Positions 1 through 10,597 of a stretch of DNA of 64,000 bases are shown piece after piece. The stretch is from contig NC_135567.1 in assembly GCF_964340395.1 (NCBI RefSeq), forward strand, positions 8,424,658 to 8,488,657, written 5' to 3'. This DNA comes from Glandiceps talaboti. Lineage: Eukaryota > Hemichordata > Enteropneusta > Spengelidae. Positions within the stretch are counted from its first letter, which is position 1. Every line of letters begins with the position of its first letter. The notes beneath the pieces are model-generated. The model was not told where the DNA came from, searched no databases, and saw only the letters and a program-made list of their open reading frames with translations. The translations under genes and the position numbers were made by a program.

Positions 1-410
1 GTGATTACCATGGGAAATTGAAAGTACAGAAAGATAACATTAAATCGCTATACAGAATATTGTTGCATATAAATGTTTTGTTGTGACATTTTGGAAGTAC
101 AAGCTGTGTATACGATGAACGGAAGAATGACGTGTACAGTGTACATGTATTCCGTGTACATTTGATATACATGATGTAGTGGGGATGCAAATTTGGAAAA
201 GACGCACAGATTTTGACGCTAATTTTGGCGAGAACACGTCCCACAGGACTGCGACTTCGGAGGCCCCTGGCCCGGGAAGGTGTCAGAGTCAGGGTGTCAC
301 AGTTTCATTCAAAACTTAGTAGCCCAATTGGGCTACCACTCACATAATTTGGTAGCCCAGAGACAAACATTGGTAGCCAAATGACACGGGGCTACCGTTA
401 ATTTCGAGCC
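1..410. other. Left-edge non-coding sequence with GGTAGCC repeats
   Basis: I see no supportable exon here. Positions 319-336 form a perfect 18-bp palindrome (GTAGCCCAATTGGGCTAC). The motif GGTAGCC or its complement recurs near 350-405, which suggests the end of an interspersed repeat. The segment ends exactly where the 46-48 bp array begins. The short minus-strand open frame at 5-244 has no recognisable domain and I do not call it. Confidence 0.5.
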
Positions 411-2420
411 CTGTATAGGAACTAGACTATGTGAGTGGAGGTGTAAATGGTAACGATACTGTATAGGAACTAGACTATGTGAGTGGAGGTGTAAATTGTA
501 ATGATACTGTATAGGAACTAGACTATGTGAGTGGAAGTGTAAATGGTAACGATACTGTATAGGAACTAGACTAGTGAGTGGAGGTGTAAATGGTAACGAT
601 ACTGTATAGGAACTAGACTGTGAGTGGAGGTGTAAATGGTAACGATACTGTATAGGAACTAGACTATGTGAGTGGAGGTGTAAATGGTAACGATACTGTA
701 TAGGAACTAGACTATGTGAGTGTAGGTATAAATTGTAATGATACTGTATATAGGAACTAGACTAGTGAGTTGAGGTGTAAATGGTAACGATACTGTATAG
801 GAACTAGACTATGTGAGTGTAGGTATAAATTGTAATGATACTGTATATAGGAACTAGACTAGTGAGTTGAGGTGTAAATGGTAACGATACTGTATAGGAA
901 CTAGACTGTGAGTGGAGGTGTAAATGGTAACGATACTGTATAGGAACTAGACTATGTGAGTGGAGGTGTAAATGGTAACGATACTGTATAGGAACTAGAC
1001 TATGTGAGTGGAGGTGTAAATGGTAACGATACTGTATAGGAACTAGACTATGTGAGTGGAGGTATAAATTGTAATGATACTGTATAGGAACTAGACTATG
1101 TGAGTGGAAGTGTAAATGGTAACGATACTGTATAGGAACTAGACTAGTGAGTGGAGGTGTAAATGGTAACGATACTGTATAGGAACTAGACTGTGAGTGG
1201 AGGTGTAAATGGTAACGATACTGTATAGGAACTAGACTGTGAGTGGAGGTGTAAATGGTAATGATACTGTATAGGAACTAGACTGTGAGTGGAGGTGTAA
1301 ATGGTAATGATACTGTATAGGAACTAGACTGTGAGTGGAGGTGTAAATGGTAACGATACTGTATAGGAACTAGACTATGTGAGTGGAGGTGTAAATGGTA
1401 ACGATACTGTATAGGAACTAGACTATGTGAGTGGAGGTGTAAATGGTAACGATACTGTATAGGAACTAGACTATGTGAGTGGAGGTGTAAATTGTAATGA
1501 TACTGTATAGGAACTAGACTATGTGAGTGGAAGTGTAAATGGTAACGATACTGTATAGGAACTAGACTAGTGAGTGGAGGTGTAAATGGTAACGATACTG
1601 TATAGGAACTAGACTGTGAGTGGAGGTGTAAATGGTAACGATACTGTATAGGAACTAGACTATGTGAGTGGAGGTGTAAATGGTAACGATACTGTATAGG
1701 AACTAGACTATGTGAGTGTAGGTATAAATTGTAATGATACTGTATATAGGAACTAGACTAGTGAGTTGAGGTGTAAATGGTAACGATACTGTATAGGAAC
1801 TAGACTATGTGAGTGTAGGTATAAATTGTAATGATACTGTATATAGGAACTAGACTAGTGAGTTAAGGTGTAAATGGTAACGATACTGTATAGGAACTAG
1901 ACTGTGAGTGGAGGTGTAAATGGTAACGATACTGTATAGGAACTAGACTATGTGAGTGGAGGTGTAAATGGTAACGATACTGTATAGGAACTAGACTATG
2001 TGAGTGGAGGTGTAAATGGTAACGATACTGTATAGGAACTAGACTATGTGAGTGGAGGTATAAATTGTAATGATACTGTATAGGAACTAGACTATGTGAG
2101 TGGAAGTGTAAATGGTAACGATACTGTATAGGAACTAGACTAGTGAGTGGAGGTGTAAATGGTAACGATACTGTATAGGAACTAGACTGTGAGTGGAGGT
2201 GTAAATGGTAACGATACTGTATAGGAACTAGACTGTGAGTGGAGGTGTAAATGGTAATGATACTGTATAGGAACTAGACTGTGAGTGGAGGTGTAAATGG
2301 TAATGATACTGTATAGGAACTAGACTGTGAGTGGAGGTGTAAATGGTAACGATACTGTATAGGAACTAGACTGTGAGTGGAGGTGTAAATGGTAATGATA
2401 CTGTATAGGAACTAGACTGT
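411..2420. repeat. Minisatellite array 1 (46-48 bp unit, about 43 copies)
   Basis: The unit starts ACTGTATAGGAACTAGACTA and continues with TGTGAGTGGAGGTGTAAATG and GTAACGAT. Variants lack 2 bp in the GACTATGTGAG part or gain TA in CTGTATATAGG. The array has a higher-order layer: the block from 411 recurs from 1407, and the diagnostic variant at 721 recurs at 1717, an offset of 996 bp, so the array is essentially two 996-bp blocks. It lies in the expected first intron of the minus-strand gene whose exon 1 is at 2770-2932. Confidence 0.95.
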
Positions 2421-2585
2421 TATACGTACAATAACAAACATTTGCCACATTTATTAATGTTTTAAAGGACTTGGCATTATGTTGTTTCTCAGTGATTTTC
2501 AAACTGGGAAGCCATGATAAATTTGTTCATAAATTAAAAAAATCCAAAAATAAATACTCACTCCTCATCGATATGTTATAGGTGC
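2419..2585. mobile_element. Diverged half-copy of a palindromic MITE
   Basis: The segment from the TACGTACAATAACAAACATT motif through the AAATCCAAAAATAAATAC and CTCATC motifs matches, with divergence, the right half of the intact element at 46761-47110. It begins at the palindrome centre of that element. The left half is missing and the minisatellite array takes its place. Confidence 0.7.
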
Positions 2586-2769
2586 TTGTCATTTGTGTTG
2601 CATAAATAAATCTACCAACACAAATGAAGTTTTACGCCGTATGTTCACAATGAATGATCCCTCCAGTATGAACACACAGTGGCATTGTACTACTGCTAGT
2701 GGCAGTACTACATATTATTATTAGTAGATGTGTTACAGTTTATGAACGGAAACTAAAAAATTCGCTAAC
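2586..2769. other. Intronic sequence of the minus-strand gene
   Basis: AT-rich sequence between the MITE half and the splice donor of the minus-strand exon at 2770. I see no other feature in it. Confidence 0.4.
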
Positions 2770-2932
2770 CTTGAGGGCAAAGCAACGTATTATTGCGGCT
2801 GTTCAGTGCTGATGGAAACACCGTTCTCCCCGTAGGACAGTCATTGAAATCGTCTGAATCCCTCGCCTTGCTGGTAAACGTAATACTAATAGTTTTATGC
2901 ACGGACAGATCGATACCAGCTGTTGTGTCCAT
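2770..2932 (-). CDS. First coding exon of a divergent paralogue of the zinc-finger gene (partial)
   Basis: On the minus strand the frame starts at ATG 2932 (context AAAATGG) and runs 54 codons plus one base to a CAAG|GTTAGC donor at 2770/2769, giving a phase 1 intron. The product begins MDTTAGIDLSVHKTISITF and later has TGRTVF. It matches the first exon of the plus-strand gene at 6025-6190 (MDTSAGISLSLRKTINVTF, TGRSIF) in 13 of the first 19 residues, in near-equal length and in intron phase. The frame stays open upstream to 3220, so a longer N-terminus is possible. I chose 2932 because the similarity starts at that Met, and the plus-strand copy has an in-frame stop upstream of its own Met. 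Later exons must lie left of the window: the visible intron holds only the MITE half, array 1 and the left edge. A zinc-finger C-terminus is therefore inferred, not seen. Confidence 0.72.
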
Positions 2933-4190
2933 TTTCACAACGTCGATTGAAGTAATAGACGGGTCAAAGTTCAAAGTTGTAATGGTTATTTTTGGACGAC
3001 AGAGGGCGCTAGTTGAAATTGACTTCATATTCAGTTGATATCGGTACGAAGTTTTTTCGTGCCCCCCCCCCTCCATTTTCTCCTCAGTTTCCCCTTTCGT
3101 AAATTCTGCCCGTTCCCTTATATTCCTCGTTTGCGGGACTTCTAGTTCTATTTCAATATTTCTGTGTAGTAATAATCCTGAATTTTGTGATTTTCTAATG
3201 TCTGAAGTACACAATCTCACAAAAGGTCATTTTTTGGTCAACATCCACTCTGCAGTGGTTACTTCTCCCAAAACTACATTTTTAACATTAGCCATATTGC
3301 CATCCATGGCCAGAAGTCAGATATTTTGCCCGAAATACATTTTTTACATTTAACTCATGCACGTTTTACATTTTTTTAAACAGAAGTTAGAAATCATTTT
3401 TTACATTCTCTGACTGCACGAAATACATTCTAAGATCGGGCGGACGGTCCAGGGAGCTTGTAATAAATGCATTTAATACATTTCAGAGTTGTACGAAATA
3501 CATTCTAGTATTGGGAGACGGTAGAAGACTTGCATTTAATACATTTAATACATTTAATACATTCTGAATTGCACGTACGAAATACATTCTAGTATCAGGA
3601 GACGGTACCAGCGCTATGGAAGACGAGTGGATCCACAAGAATTGATTAAGCCCACGAGTAGTTCTGTTTACAGCGGCAAATCAGGCCAAAACAACGAGAA
3701 GAAAAGAAAGACCAAGATATATTTACTATTTCTGACGAGGAGCGCAACGACTTAGATTCGCTTGGCTGCCAAACTGAGAAATCGCGAAACAGAAAGGACG
3801 AACCCATAGGACAGCAGAGATCTGTGCTGCAGTATAGTGTGGGATAGTGTTTGGTTTATGTGAACTTTCGGCTCAGAGTGTCACTATCGTAAGTTTACTG
3901 TTTCTTGATTTGGTTGTTGTGCCACAGTGAAAGTTTGCCGATGTACTTTGCATATGACAACGGTTGTCATTTACATAACTTTGTAAAAAATCCTAAACGT
4001 ACTGATCCTCTACAAAAAGTGTCAGAGTTTTGAATGATTTAACCATTGGAGTTGACTGAATGCATTTCCAAAATCATAGCTCAAGTATTTTGGGTTTTTA
4101 ACTGAATGTATTCTGGTATTGTTAATATACGGGTTTCCTCTACATTTTGTATGTATGTATTACGTACAATAAATCACGTCAACATTGAAT
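2933..4190. other. Intergenic region between divergent genes, left part
   Basis: This is the left part of the 3.1 kb between the two divergent first exons, so it should contain both promoters, but I see no convincing TATA box. A C-run lies at 3062-3072. Diverged tandem copies of a roughly 70-80 bp unit built on GCACGAAATACATTCTA occupy about 3405-3610. Around 3690-3845 a plus-strand stretch reads partly like coding sequence (for example FTISDEERNDLDSL), but stops and a frame change interrupt it. I do not call it a gene. Confidence 0.4.
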
Positions 4191-4196
4191 TGTTTA

Positions 4197-4197
<1 letters not shown>

Positions 4198-4270
<73 letters not shown>

Positions 4271-4307
4271 ATGTCTGTCTGTCTGTGTATGTATGTATGT
4301 ATGTATG

Positions 4308-4340
<33 letters not shown>

Positions 4341-4518
4341 GTGTGTGTGTATGTATGTATGTATGTATGTATGTATGTATGTATGTATGTATGTATGTAT
4401 GTATGTATGTATGCATGTATGTATGCAGTGATACAGTACATATGCCATCATAAAGACTGCAATTTAAAATGTCTGTCTGTCTGCCTGCCCGCCCGTCCGT
4501 CCGTCCGTCCGTCCGTCC

Positions 4519-4569
<51 letters not shown>

Positions 4570-4609
4570 CGTCCGTCCGTCCGTCCGTCCGTCCGTCTGT
4601 CTGTCTGTC
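4198..4609. repeat. Compound tetranucleotide microsatellite (TCTG, TATG, TCCG)
   Basis: Long runs of TCTG then TATG (about 4198-4426) are followed, after a 45-bp spacer, by TCTG/TCCG/TCTG/TCCG blocks (about 4470-4609). Open frames of 68-195 codons here are low-complexity by-products on both strands. Confidence 0.97.
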
Positions 4610-4682
4610 CATATATAAAAATACATTGAAAGTATTGGTAGAGACGATGTCGATGTTGAGTTGTTTGCATTTAGATATCCCA

Positions 4683-4779
4683 TAGTCTGTAAGGTACGCC
4701 GTGACGGGGCGCCCTCACACATCGGCCACCCCCCCCCCCCCCAGTGAGGGCTAAACGTCACGACGTATCTTACAGTCTA
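4683..4779. mobile_element. Small foldback (MITE-like) element with a C-tract loop
   Basis: The left arm TAGTCTGTAAGGTACGCCGT and the right arm (reverse complement TAGACTGTAAGATACGTCGT) pair over about 36 bp, continuing to GCCCTCAC, with about seven mismatches. A run of about 14 C sits at the centre (4729-4742). The size and terminal symmetry suggest a non-autonomous DNA element. The family is not identified. Confidence 0.6.
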
Positions 4780-5573
4780 GAGAAGTGCCAGTGTTTATAA
4801 AATTGACAACAGATAGACAGTGATAATCGGCAATACGCAATATTAACTAGAGCTAATGTAACTTATAAAAAGAAAATGCTAACCGTTCACAGGTGGATGA
4901 ACTTTTCCCGTTATTTAAGTTAATCTCGAATGGATTTTACTTTGCTACTCGATATTACAACATCATCATGTTTTCCCGTACGTACACGGTGTCCCCAAAA
5001 TGGCTGGCGCTGGCGCGCTATGGAGGCTTTTTTGACGGTTTGTGCGCATTACGAGAAATGAAATAATACGTTGCTATTTGGTGTTTTAAGGTAGAATGGA
5101 AGCATTTGTGGAGTTCCGTGTGATTTATTTGTTGGTAAATGTCCAGGGACGAGAAATATCTCGGGTGGTGGCAGTAGCCGTTCCAGTGAGGGCGGGCTAC
5201 TGACACCGGGGTGGTACTAGACACTCCGTTAAGTTAAAATGAATTGTTGGGCTTCCTTGAACGGAGGCTGTGGTCCCTCATGTCACCGAGTTGTAAGCCT
5301 GGGAAGGACTTTACGTAGACCAAGGACAGTTACCTTTCTTATAACTATGAGGACACCCCTGGAACGAAGTGGAATAATTGATCATCATCACGGTATCGTC
5401 TGATGTGTATGCTACTTATAGGACTAACACATTTATGAAAAGAGGGGTGGGTGGGTAAGTGGATCTCGTAGTCATGTGATATGTGGGACTACATGTAGTT
5501 ATATTTTTAGCTGAGTGCAATGGACTGCGGTGATTAATTTAACAACGGATAGATAACCGTTGCTATAGATACC
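4780..5573. other. Intergenic sequence, no gene seen
   Basis: Mixed-composition sequence between the foldback element and the GAAT microsatellite. A short imperfect inverted repeat (CAGTAGCCGTTCCAGTGAGG against GGGCTACTG) lies near 5170-5205. I find no exon with both splice sites and an open frame. Confidence 0.4.
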
Positions 5574-5676
5574 TGAGTGAATGAATGAATGAATGAGTGA
5601 GTGAGTGAGTGAATGAATGAATGAGTGGATGAATGAATGAATGAATGAATGAATGAATGAATGAATGAATGAATGA
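5574..5676. repeat. (GAAT)n / (GAGT)n microsatellite
   Basis: Nearly uninterrupted GAAT repeats with a GAGT block near 5595-5610. It lies about 350 bp upstream of the zinc-finger gene's first coding exon. Confidence 0.95.
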
Positions 5677-6024
5677 AGAAAAGAACACTAGTACTCTGCT
5701 TGTAAAAAAATAAACAATGTCATGTGACCCCTTGTCAATGATGTGATGTGATATAATACAATTTTAAGAGTGGGTGTCAGACTAGCAAAATACCTTTGTT
5801 TGATTGAACTCATGTCCACTCGATAACAGCATAATGCAGTTTACGATGTTTTACTGATCTCTGATACAAAAATATGTACACACCGTGTGCATGACTATGA
5901 ACGGGCATGGCACAAGTTATATTCATCCGGTTGAACGAGCGCCCGCTATCAAGGCAACGCGCGAGGATGTGACCTTTCACCCTTGTAAGCTTCACCAGTC
6001 GAAAACAAAACACGGTTCAATAAC

Positions 6025-6190
6025 ATGGACACATCAGCTGGTATCAGTCTGTCCCTACGTAAAACCATTAATGTAACCTTTAACGAGACAGAATACCAGC
6101 ACGACAGAGATGACATTTCTACGGGGAGATCGATATTTCAGTCCGTCCAGACAAAAGACTCACGTAACGTCGACGGCTTGTCCTCACAAG
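6025..6190 (+). CDS. C2H2 zinc-finger gene, coding exon 1
   Basis: The start is ATG 6025 in a good context (AACATGG), with an in-frame TAA at 5986-5988 and no other Met between. The exon encodes 55 codons plus one base (M D T S A G I S L S ... G L S S Q, then G) and ends at a strong donor, CACAAG|GTAAGT. The next exon (10598) begins with AT, which completes a GAT codon. The sequence is polar and I do not recognise a known domain. Its first 19 residues are closely matched by the minus-strand exon at 2770-2932, so this is a conserved N-terminal module of a small gene family. A 5' UTR and promoter must lie upstream, but their limits are not visible. Confidence 0.82.
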
Positions 6191-6633
6191 GTAAGTAATA
6201 TCACCGATCAGGCACGGAGAAAGTCTCCGTTTTGGTCTAGTGTGCCTTGCTGTCAGGGACGTTCTCGGATTAGTTCATTCCAGATGAATGAAAGAATCGC
6301 AGTCCTAATATTCCGTGTAGTTCTGTTTTGGATCTCCATCTCTGTTTATGTGGACACTCGGTCCCATTGCGATATATAGTCAATCTTGATGGGTGTTTTC
6401 GGTTTTAAAAAAAAATTAAGCGGTTCGTCCACAGAGACGAATACGTTGTAACTTGAATGGTTATTTTAAAAATGATTTTCACTCAAACTACATTTTATGT
6501 AAAAACGCTTATTCGTATCATATAGTCAATTGTTGTGCACTATCTCAGTTTGAAAGTCCATACCACCATATTAGGCCTCAAAAATACGATATTTTGAATT
6601 TCATGATGAACAAAATGTCTCTACATTTTCCAT

Positions 6634-6789
6634 TAGGATGGAACCATGCTGTTCTATTCAACAGCAATAAGCATGGCATGTATGTTGTGTGTACTGTACG
6701 CTGTACATCTCAGAATCCATGCTGTTTTGCTTCTGTGTCCTACCACCCAGCATCGGCACTGTTTTGTCTTGTACTCTATTATACTGTAG
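6634..6789. repeat. Diverged left edge of minisatellite array 2
   Basis: Contains scattered, mutated pieces of the 57-bp unit (CCATGCTGTTCTATTC, AGAATCCATGCTGTTTTGC). Similarity decays away from the homogeneous core, as expected at the edge of a tandem array. Confidence 0.65.
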
Positions 6790-8520
6790 CCTAGAATCCA
6801 TGCTGTTCTGTTCTGAAGCAAAAAACCATGCTGTTCTAGGGTAGAGCCTAGAATCCATGCTGTTCTGTTCTAAAGCAAAAAACCATGCTGTTCTAGGGTA
6901 GAGCCTAGAATCCATGCTGTTCTGTTCTAAAGCAAAAAACCATGCTGTTCTAGGGTAGAGCCTAGAATCCATGCTGTTCTGTTCTAAAGCAAAAAACCAT
7001 GCTGTTCTAGGGTAGAGCCTAGAATCCATGCTGTTCTGTTCTAAAGCAAGAAACCATGCTGTTCTAGGGTAGAGCCTAGAATCCATGCTGTTCTGTTCTA
7101 AAGCAAAAAACCATGCTGTTCTAGGGTAGAGCCTTGAATCCATGCTGTTCTGTTCTAAAGCAAGAAACCATGCTGTTCTAGGGTAGAGCCTAGAATCCAT
7201 GCTGTTCTGTTCTAAAGCAAAAAACCACGCTGTTCTAGGGTAGAGCATTGAATCCATGCTGTTCTGTTCTAAAGCAAAAAACCATGCTGTTCTAGGGTAG
7301 AGCCTGGAATCCATGCTGTTCTGTTCTAAGGCAAAAACCCATGCTGTTCTAGGGTAGAGCCTAGAATCCATGCAGTTCTGTTCTAAAGCAAAAAACCATG
7401 CTGTTCTAGGGTAGAGCCTAGAATCCATGCTGTTCTGTTCTAAGGCAAAAACCCATGCTGTTCTAGGGTAGAGCCTAGAATCCATGCTGTTCTGTTCTAA
7501 GGCAAAAACCCATGCTGTTCTAGGGTAGAGCCTAGAATTCATGCAGTTCTGTTCTAAGGCAAAAACTCATGCTGTTCTAGGGTAGAGCCTAGAATCCACG
7601 CTGTTCTGTTCTAAGGCAAAATGTCATGCTGTTCTAGGGTAGAGCCTAGAATTCATGCAGTTCTGTTCTAAGGCAAAAACCCATGCTGTTTTAAGGTAGA
7701 GCCTAGAATCCATGCTGTTCTGTTCTAAGGCAAAAACTCATGCTGTTCTAGGGTAGAGCCTAGAATCCATGCTGTTCTGTTCTAAGGCAAAAACCCATGC
7801 TGTTCTAGGGTAGAGCCTAGAATTCATGCAGTTCTGTTCTAAGGCAAAAACTCATGCTGTTCTAGGGTAGAGCCTAGAATCCACGCTGTTCTGTTCTAAG
7901 GCAAAACGTCATGCTGTTCTAGGGTAGAGCCTAGAATTCATGCAGTTCTGTTCTAAGGCAAAAACCCATGCTGTTTTAAGGTAGAGCCTAGAATCCATGC
8001 TGTTCTGTTCTAAGGCAAAAACCCATGCTGTTCTAGGGTAGAGCCTAGAATTCATGCTGTTCTGTTCTAAGGCAAAAACCCATGCTGTTCTAGGGTAGAG
8101 CCTAGAATCCATGCTGTTCTGTTCTAAGGCAAAAAACCCATGCTGTTCTAGGGTAGAGCCTAGAATTCATGCAGTTCTGTTCTAAGGCAAAAACTCATGC
8201 TGTTCTAGGGTAGAGCCTAGAATCCACGCTGTTCTGTTCTAAGGCAAAACGTCATGCTGTTCTAGGGTAGAGCCTAGAATTCATGCAGTTCTGTTCTAAG
8301 GCAAAAACCCATGCTGTTTTAAGGTAGAGCCTAGAATCCATGCTGTTCTGTTCTAAGGCAAAAACCCATGCTGTTCTAGGGTAGAGCCTAGAATTCATGC
8401 TGTTCTGTTCTAAGGCAAAAACCCATGCTGTTCTAGGGTAGAGCCTGGAATCCATGCTGTTCTGTTCTAAGGCAAAAAAACCATGCTGTTCTAGAGTACA
8501 GCCTTGAATCCATACAGTTC
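6790..8520. repeat. Minisatellite array 2 (57-bp unit, about 30 copies)
   Basis: The unit starts CCTAGAATCCATGCTGTTCT and continues GTTCTAAGGCAAAAACCCAT and GCTGTTCTAGGGTAGAG. It consists of two related halves that share ATGCTGTTCT, and TTCTAGG / CCTAGAA within it can form a small hairpin. Because 57 is a multiple of three, the minus strand stays open for 294 codons with a 19-residue period (MDSRLYPRTAWVFALEQNS). I treat this as a periodicity by-product. A variant beginning AATTCATGCAG recurs at 7536, 7821 and 8164, which gives higher-order steps of five and six units. The array lies in intron 1 of the zinc-finger gene. Confidence 0.96.
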
Positions 8521-8840
8521 TGTATCTGTATCTGTACCATGCATACTGTATGTTATCCAAGTTCTTCTAGAGTACACAGCACAGTCAGGATTTCATGCTA
8601 TACTGTAAAGCCTTGACTTGAACCCAATCTGTGTTATGTGTGTGTTTGTCGTACTGCCCAGAATCCATAAGATTTGCATGGCACCATACTGTTCTCTGTT
8701 GTGTACAGCATAGCTTAGAAGTCTTGTTGTTTTGTTCCCAATAACATGGGGCCATGCTGTTCTATTCTTGTATGGTACTAGCTTTATATCCATGCTGTTC
8801 TGCTCTATAGCAAGTGATATCCATGTTGTTCCCAGGAAAT
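8521..8840. repeat. Diverged right edge of minisatellite array 2
   Basis: Degenerate copies of the CCATGCTGTTCTGTTCTA core continue past the homogeneous array (for example near 8752-8770 and 8790-8812). The array was once longer and its margin has decayed. Confidence 0.65.
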
Positions 8841-8943
8841 GAAAATGAAATGCAATGTAATCCATACGTTACTCTGGTAATTGAGATTTCACTCAGGTTT
8901 ACTCTCAGATAGACACAATCTAAAACTACTGACATGTTGATAC

Positions 8944-9053
8944 AACCATAGACCCTACACCACCTTCTCTGACATAAAATTATGATATGTTAATTATGGT
9001 GTAGAAAGAACACCTTTATACATAGCCCCTAGAGTCTATGGTTTATATAGTCT
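8944..9053. mobile_element. Short TIR-bounded element (MITE-like)
   Basis: AACCATAGACCCTACACC at the left and CCCCTAGAGTCTATGGTT at the right are inverted to each other over the outer part, about 110 bp apart. The end motif CCCCTAGGGTCTATGGTT also occurs alone at 54171-54190, consistent with a dispersed family. Confidence 0.45.
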
Positions 9054-9756
9054 CAGTGGGGAGTTCAAGTTTCATAAACTTATACTGTAGTGTTTTGGGA
9101 TTTCCAATATTTACACTATCTTGATAAAGGGTGATTAGAATCACACAACAGATTAACTGCTATCACCCATTTGTATGATCAACCACATTGAAGAACAATA
9201 GATTTAAAGTTATGTATATATCTTAGAAAACTGAAGGCTCTATTGCCAGTGTACATGTAATGTCTAAATATTGGTATTTCTAACAATGTTTATCTTAAAC
9301 TGTGAAATGTTCACGGATGAAAGAAAATCAATATTAGCACACTTTAAAATATGGCCCCCAGATTTGTCAGACAGAAAAATTCCTAAATATAATGAACAGT
9401 AAAAATGAGAATATAATTAAAGAAGTGGCTAAATACACATACACATGCTTCAAACTTAGAGAGCGGTACACTGTCAGCTGCCTCGAAAAAACAAATACAT
9501 AAATATTTTAAACATAAGCCGTTTTTGACACCCTACTAAGGTGTATTTTCTTTGTTTTTCTCTGTATTGTTATTGTCAGGTTATTTTCCTTCTTTATTGT
9601 GAATAGGTCTGATGTCCAGATTTGGATAAAAATACAATAACGAATTATTATTAATGATTAATTATTAATTAATTAATTAATGATATAGTGTTGGTTGTCA
9701 GATTGCAAATGTGTATACAGTTACAACTAATATCTTTACATGTGCAGAGAGAGCAC

Positions 9757-10240
9757 ACCAAAGTACAATCTGATTAGATTCTGATGTAGTGTACATGTCA
9801 CAATTTCTTTTTGGCTGTTACATTTACTGTCGTTTGTTCCTTTGTAAGTGCTTGTTACATACATCTGACACAATACGATAGGATTTCCTCAGCCTTACGA
9901 GAGTGCTGAATGAAATCATTCAACCAATGAAAATGCGTAATATGCCAAAACATACGAGTGCATAACTTCAGAGCGATCTTGTCGAAAAGAGCATGAGCAC
10001 AGAGCACAGACAATGTTATTGTCTGGTGGTTCTCTTTCTTTCATTTTTGACTGAGTTTTAAGACGGATTCTGGTTGGCTACTCGTAAGTATGAAATTGGG
10101 TACAGGAAAACCTATAGTATTGTGTCAGATGTATGTAACGAGTGCTCACAAATGAACAGACGACAGTAAACGTAACAGCCAAAACAGAAATCACGACATG
10201 TACACTACATCGGATTTTAATCAGATTTACCAAAGTATAA
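9757..10240. mobile_element. Foldback element with arms of about 150 bp
   Basis: The left arm (GATGTAGTGTACATGTCACA, then GGCTGTTACATTTACTGTCG, near 9782-9833) is inverted in the right arm (near 10150-10215), with mismatches and small gaps. The arms continue inward to CTTACGAG motifs near 9896 and 10080. There is no transposase frame, so this is a non-autonomous MITE or foldback element. Confidence 0.7.
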
Positions 10241-10597
10241 AATGGATTTATCTGTTTGTTAAAATTCAAGATCTTTATTATTTTATTATTTTATTTATTT
10301 ATAAATGGTTTTGATGCAATTACTGAATATAAACAAATACAAATACAGAGTTAAATACAAATATACGAGACAGATACATTTGTACCAAGATTATGCAAAT
10401 TTTGAAAACTGAGAGGAGTGGTAGAATGCAGAAGTCATTAGATTGATGAACTGTATTTGCTACAATGTATGCCCTGATTTATACTCACAGTGCAATATTA
10501 ATCATTAATTTTCATTTCTATGTAAAAAAAGAAAACATTTTTCTTCTTGGCAAATTTTAAAATGGCCATTTCCCTTTCTCTGTATTATTATTTCTAG

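Larger units (their letters stand above)
6191..10597 (+). other. Intron 1 of the zinc-finger gene
   Basis: A phase 1 GT-AG intron of 4,407 bp, from donor GTAAGT at 6191 to acceptor TATTTCTAG at 10597. Its contents are the 57-bp minisatellite with decayed edges (6634-8840), a short TIR pair near 8945-9052 and a long inverted repeat at 9757-10240. Positions 6191-6633 and 9060-9750 are AT-rich with nothing recognised. Confidence 0.75.

Noticed and set aside
4106-4761. Overlapping frames rich in SVCL, YVCM or TDRQ repeats
   Set aside because: These are translations of TCTG/TATG/TCCG microsatellites.
6658-8560. 294- and 102-codon minus-strand frames
   Set aside because: They are products of the 57-bp repeat period. 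The sense-strand context is an intron of the zinc-finger gene.
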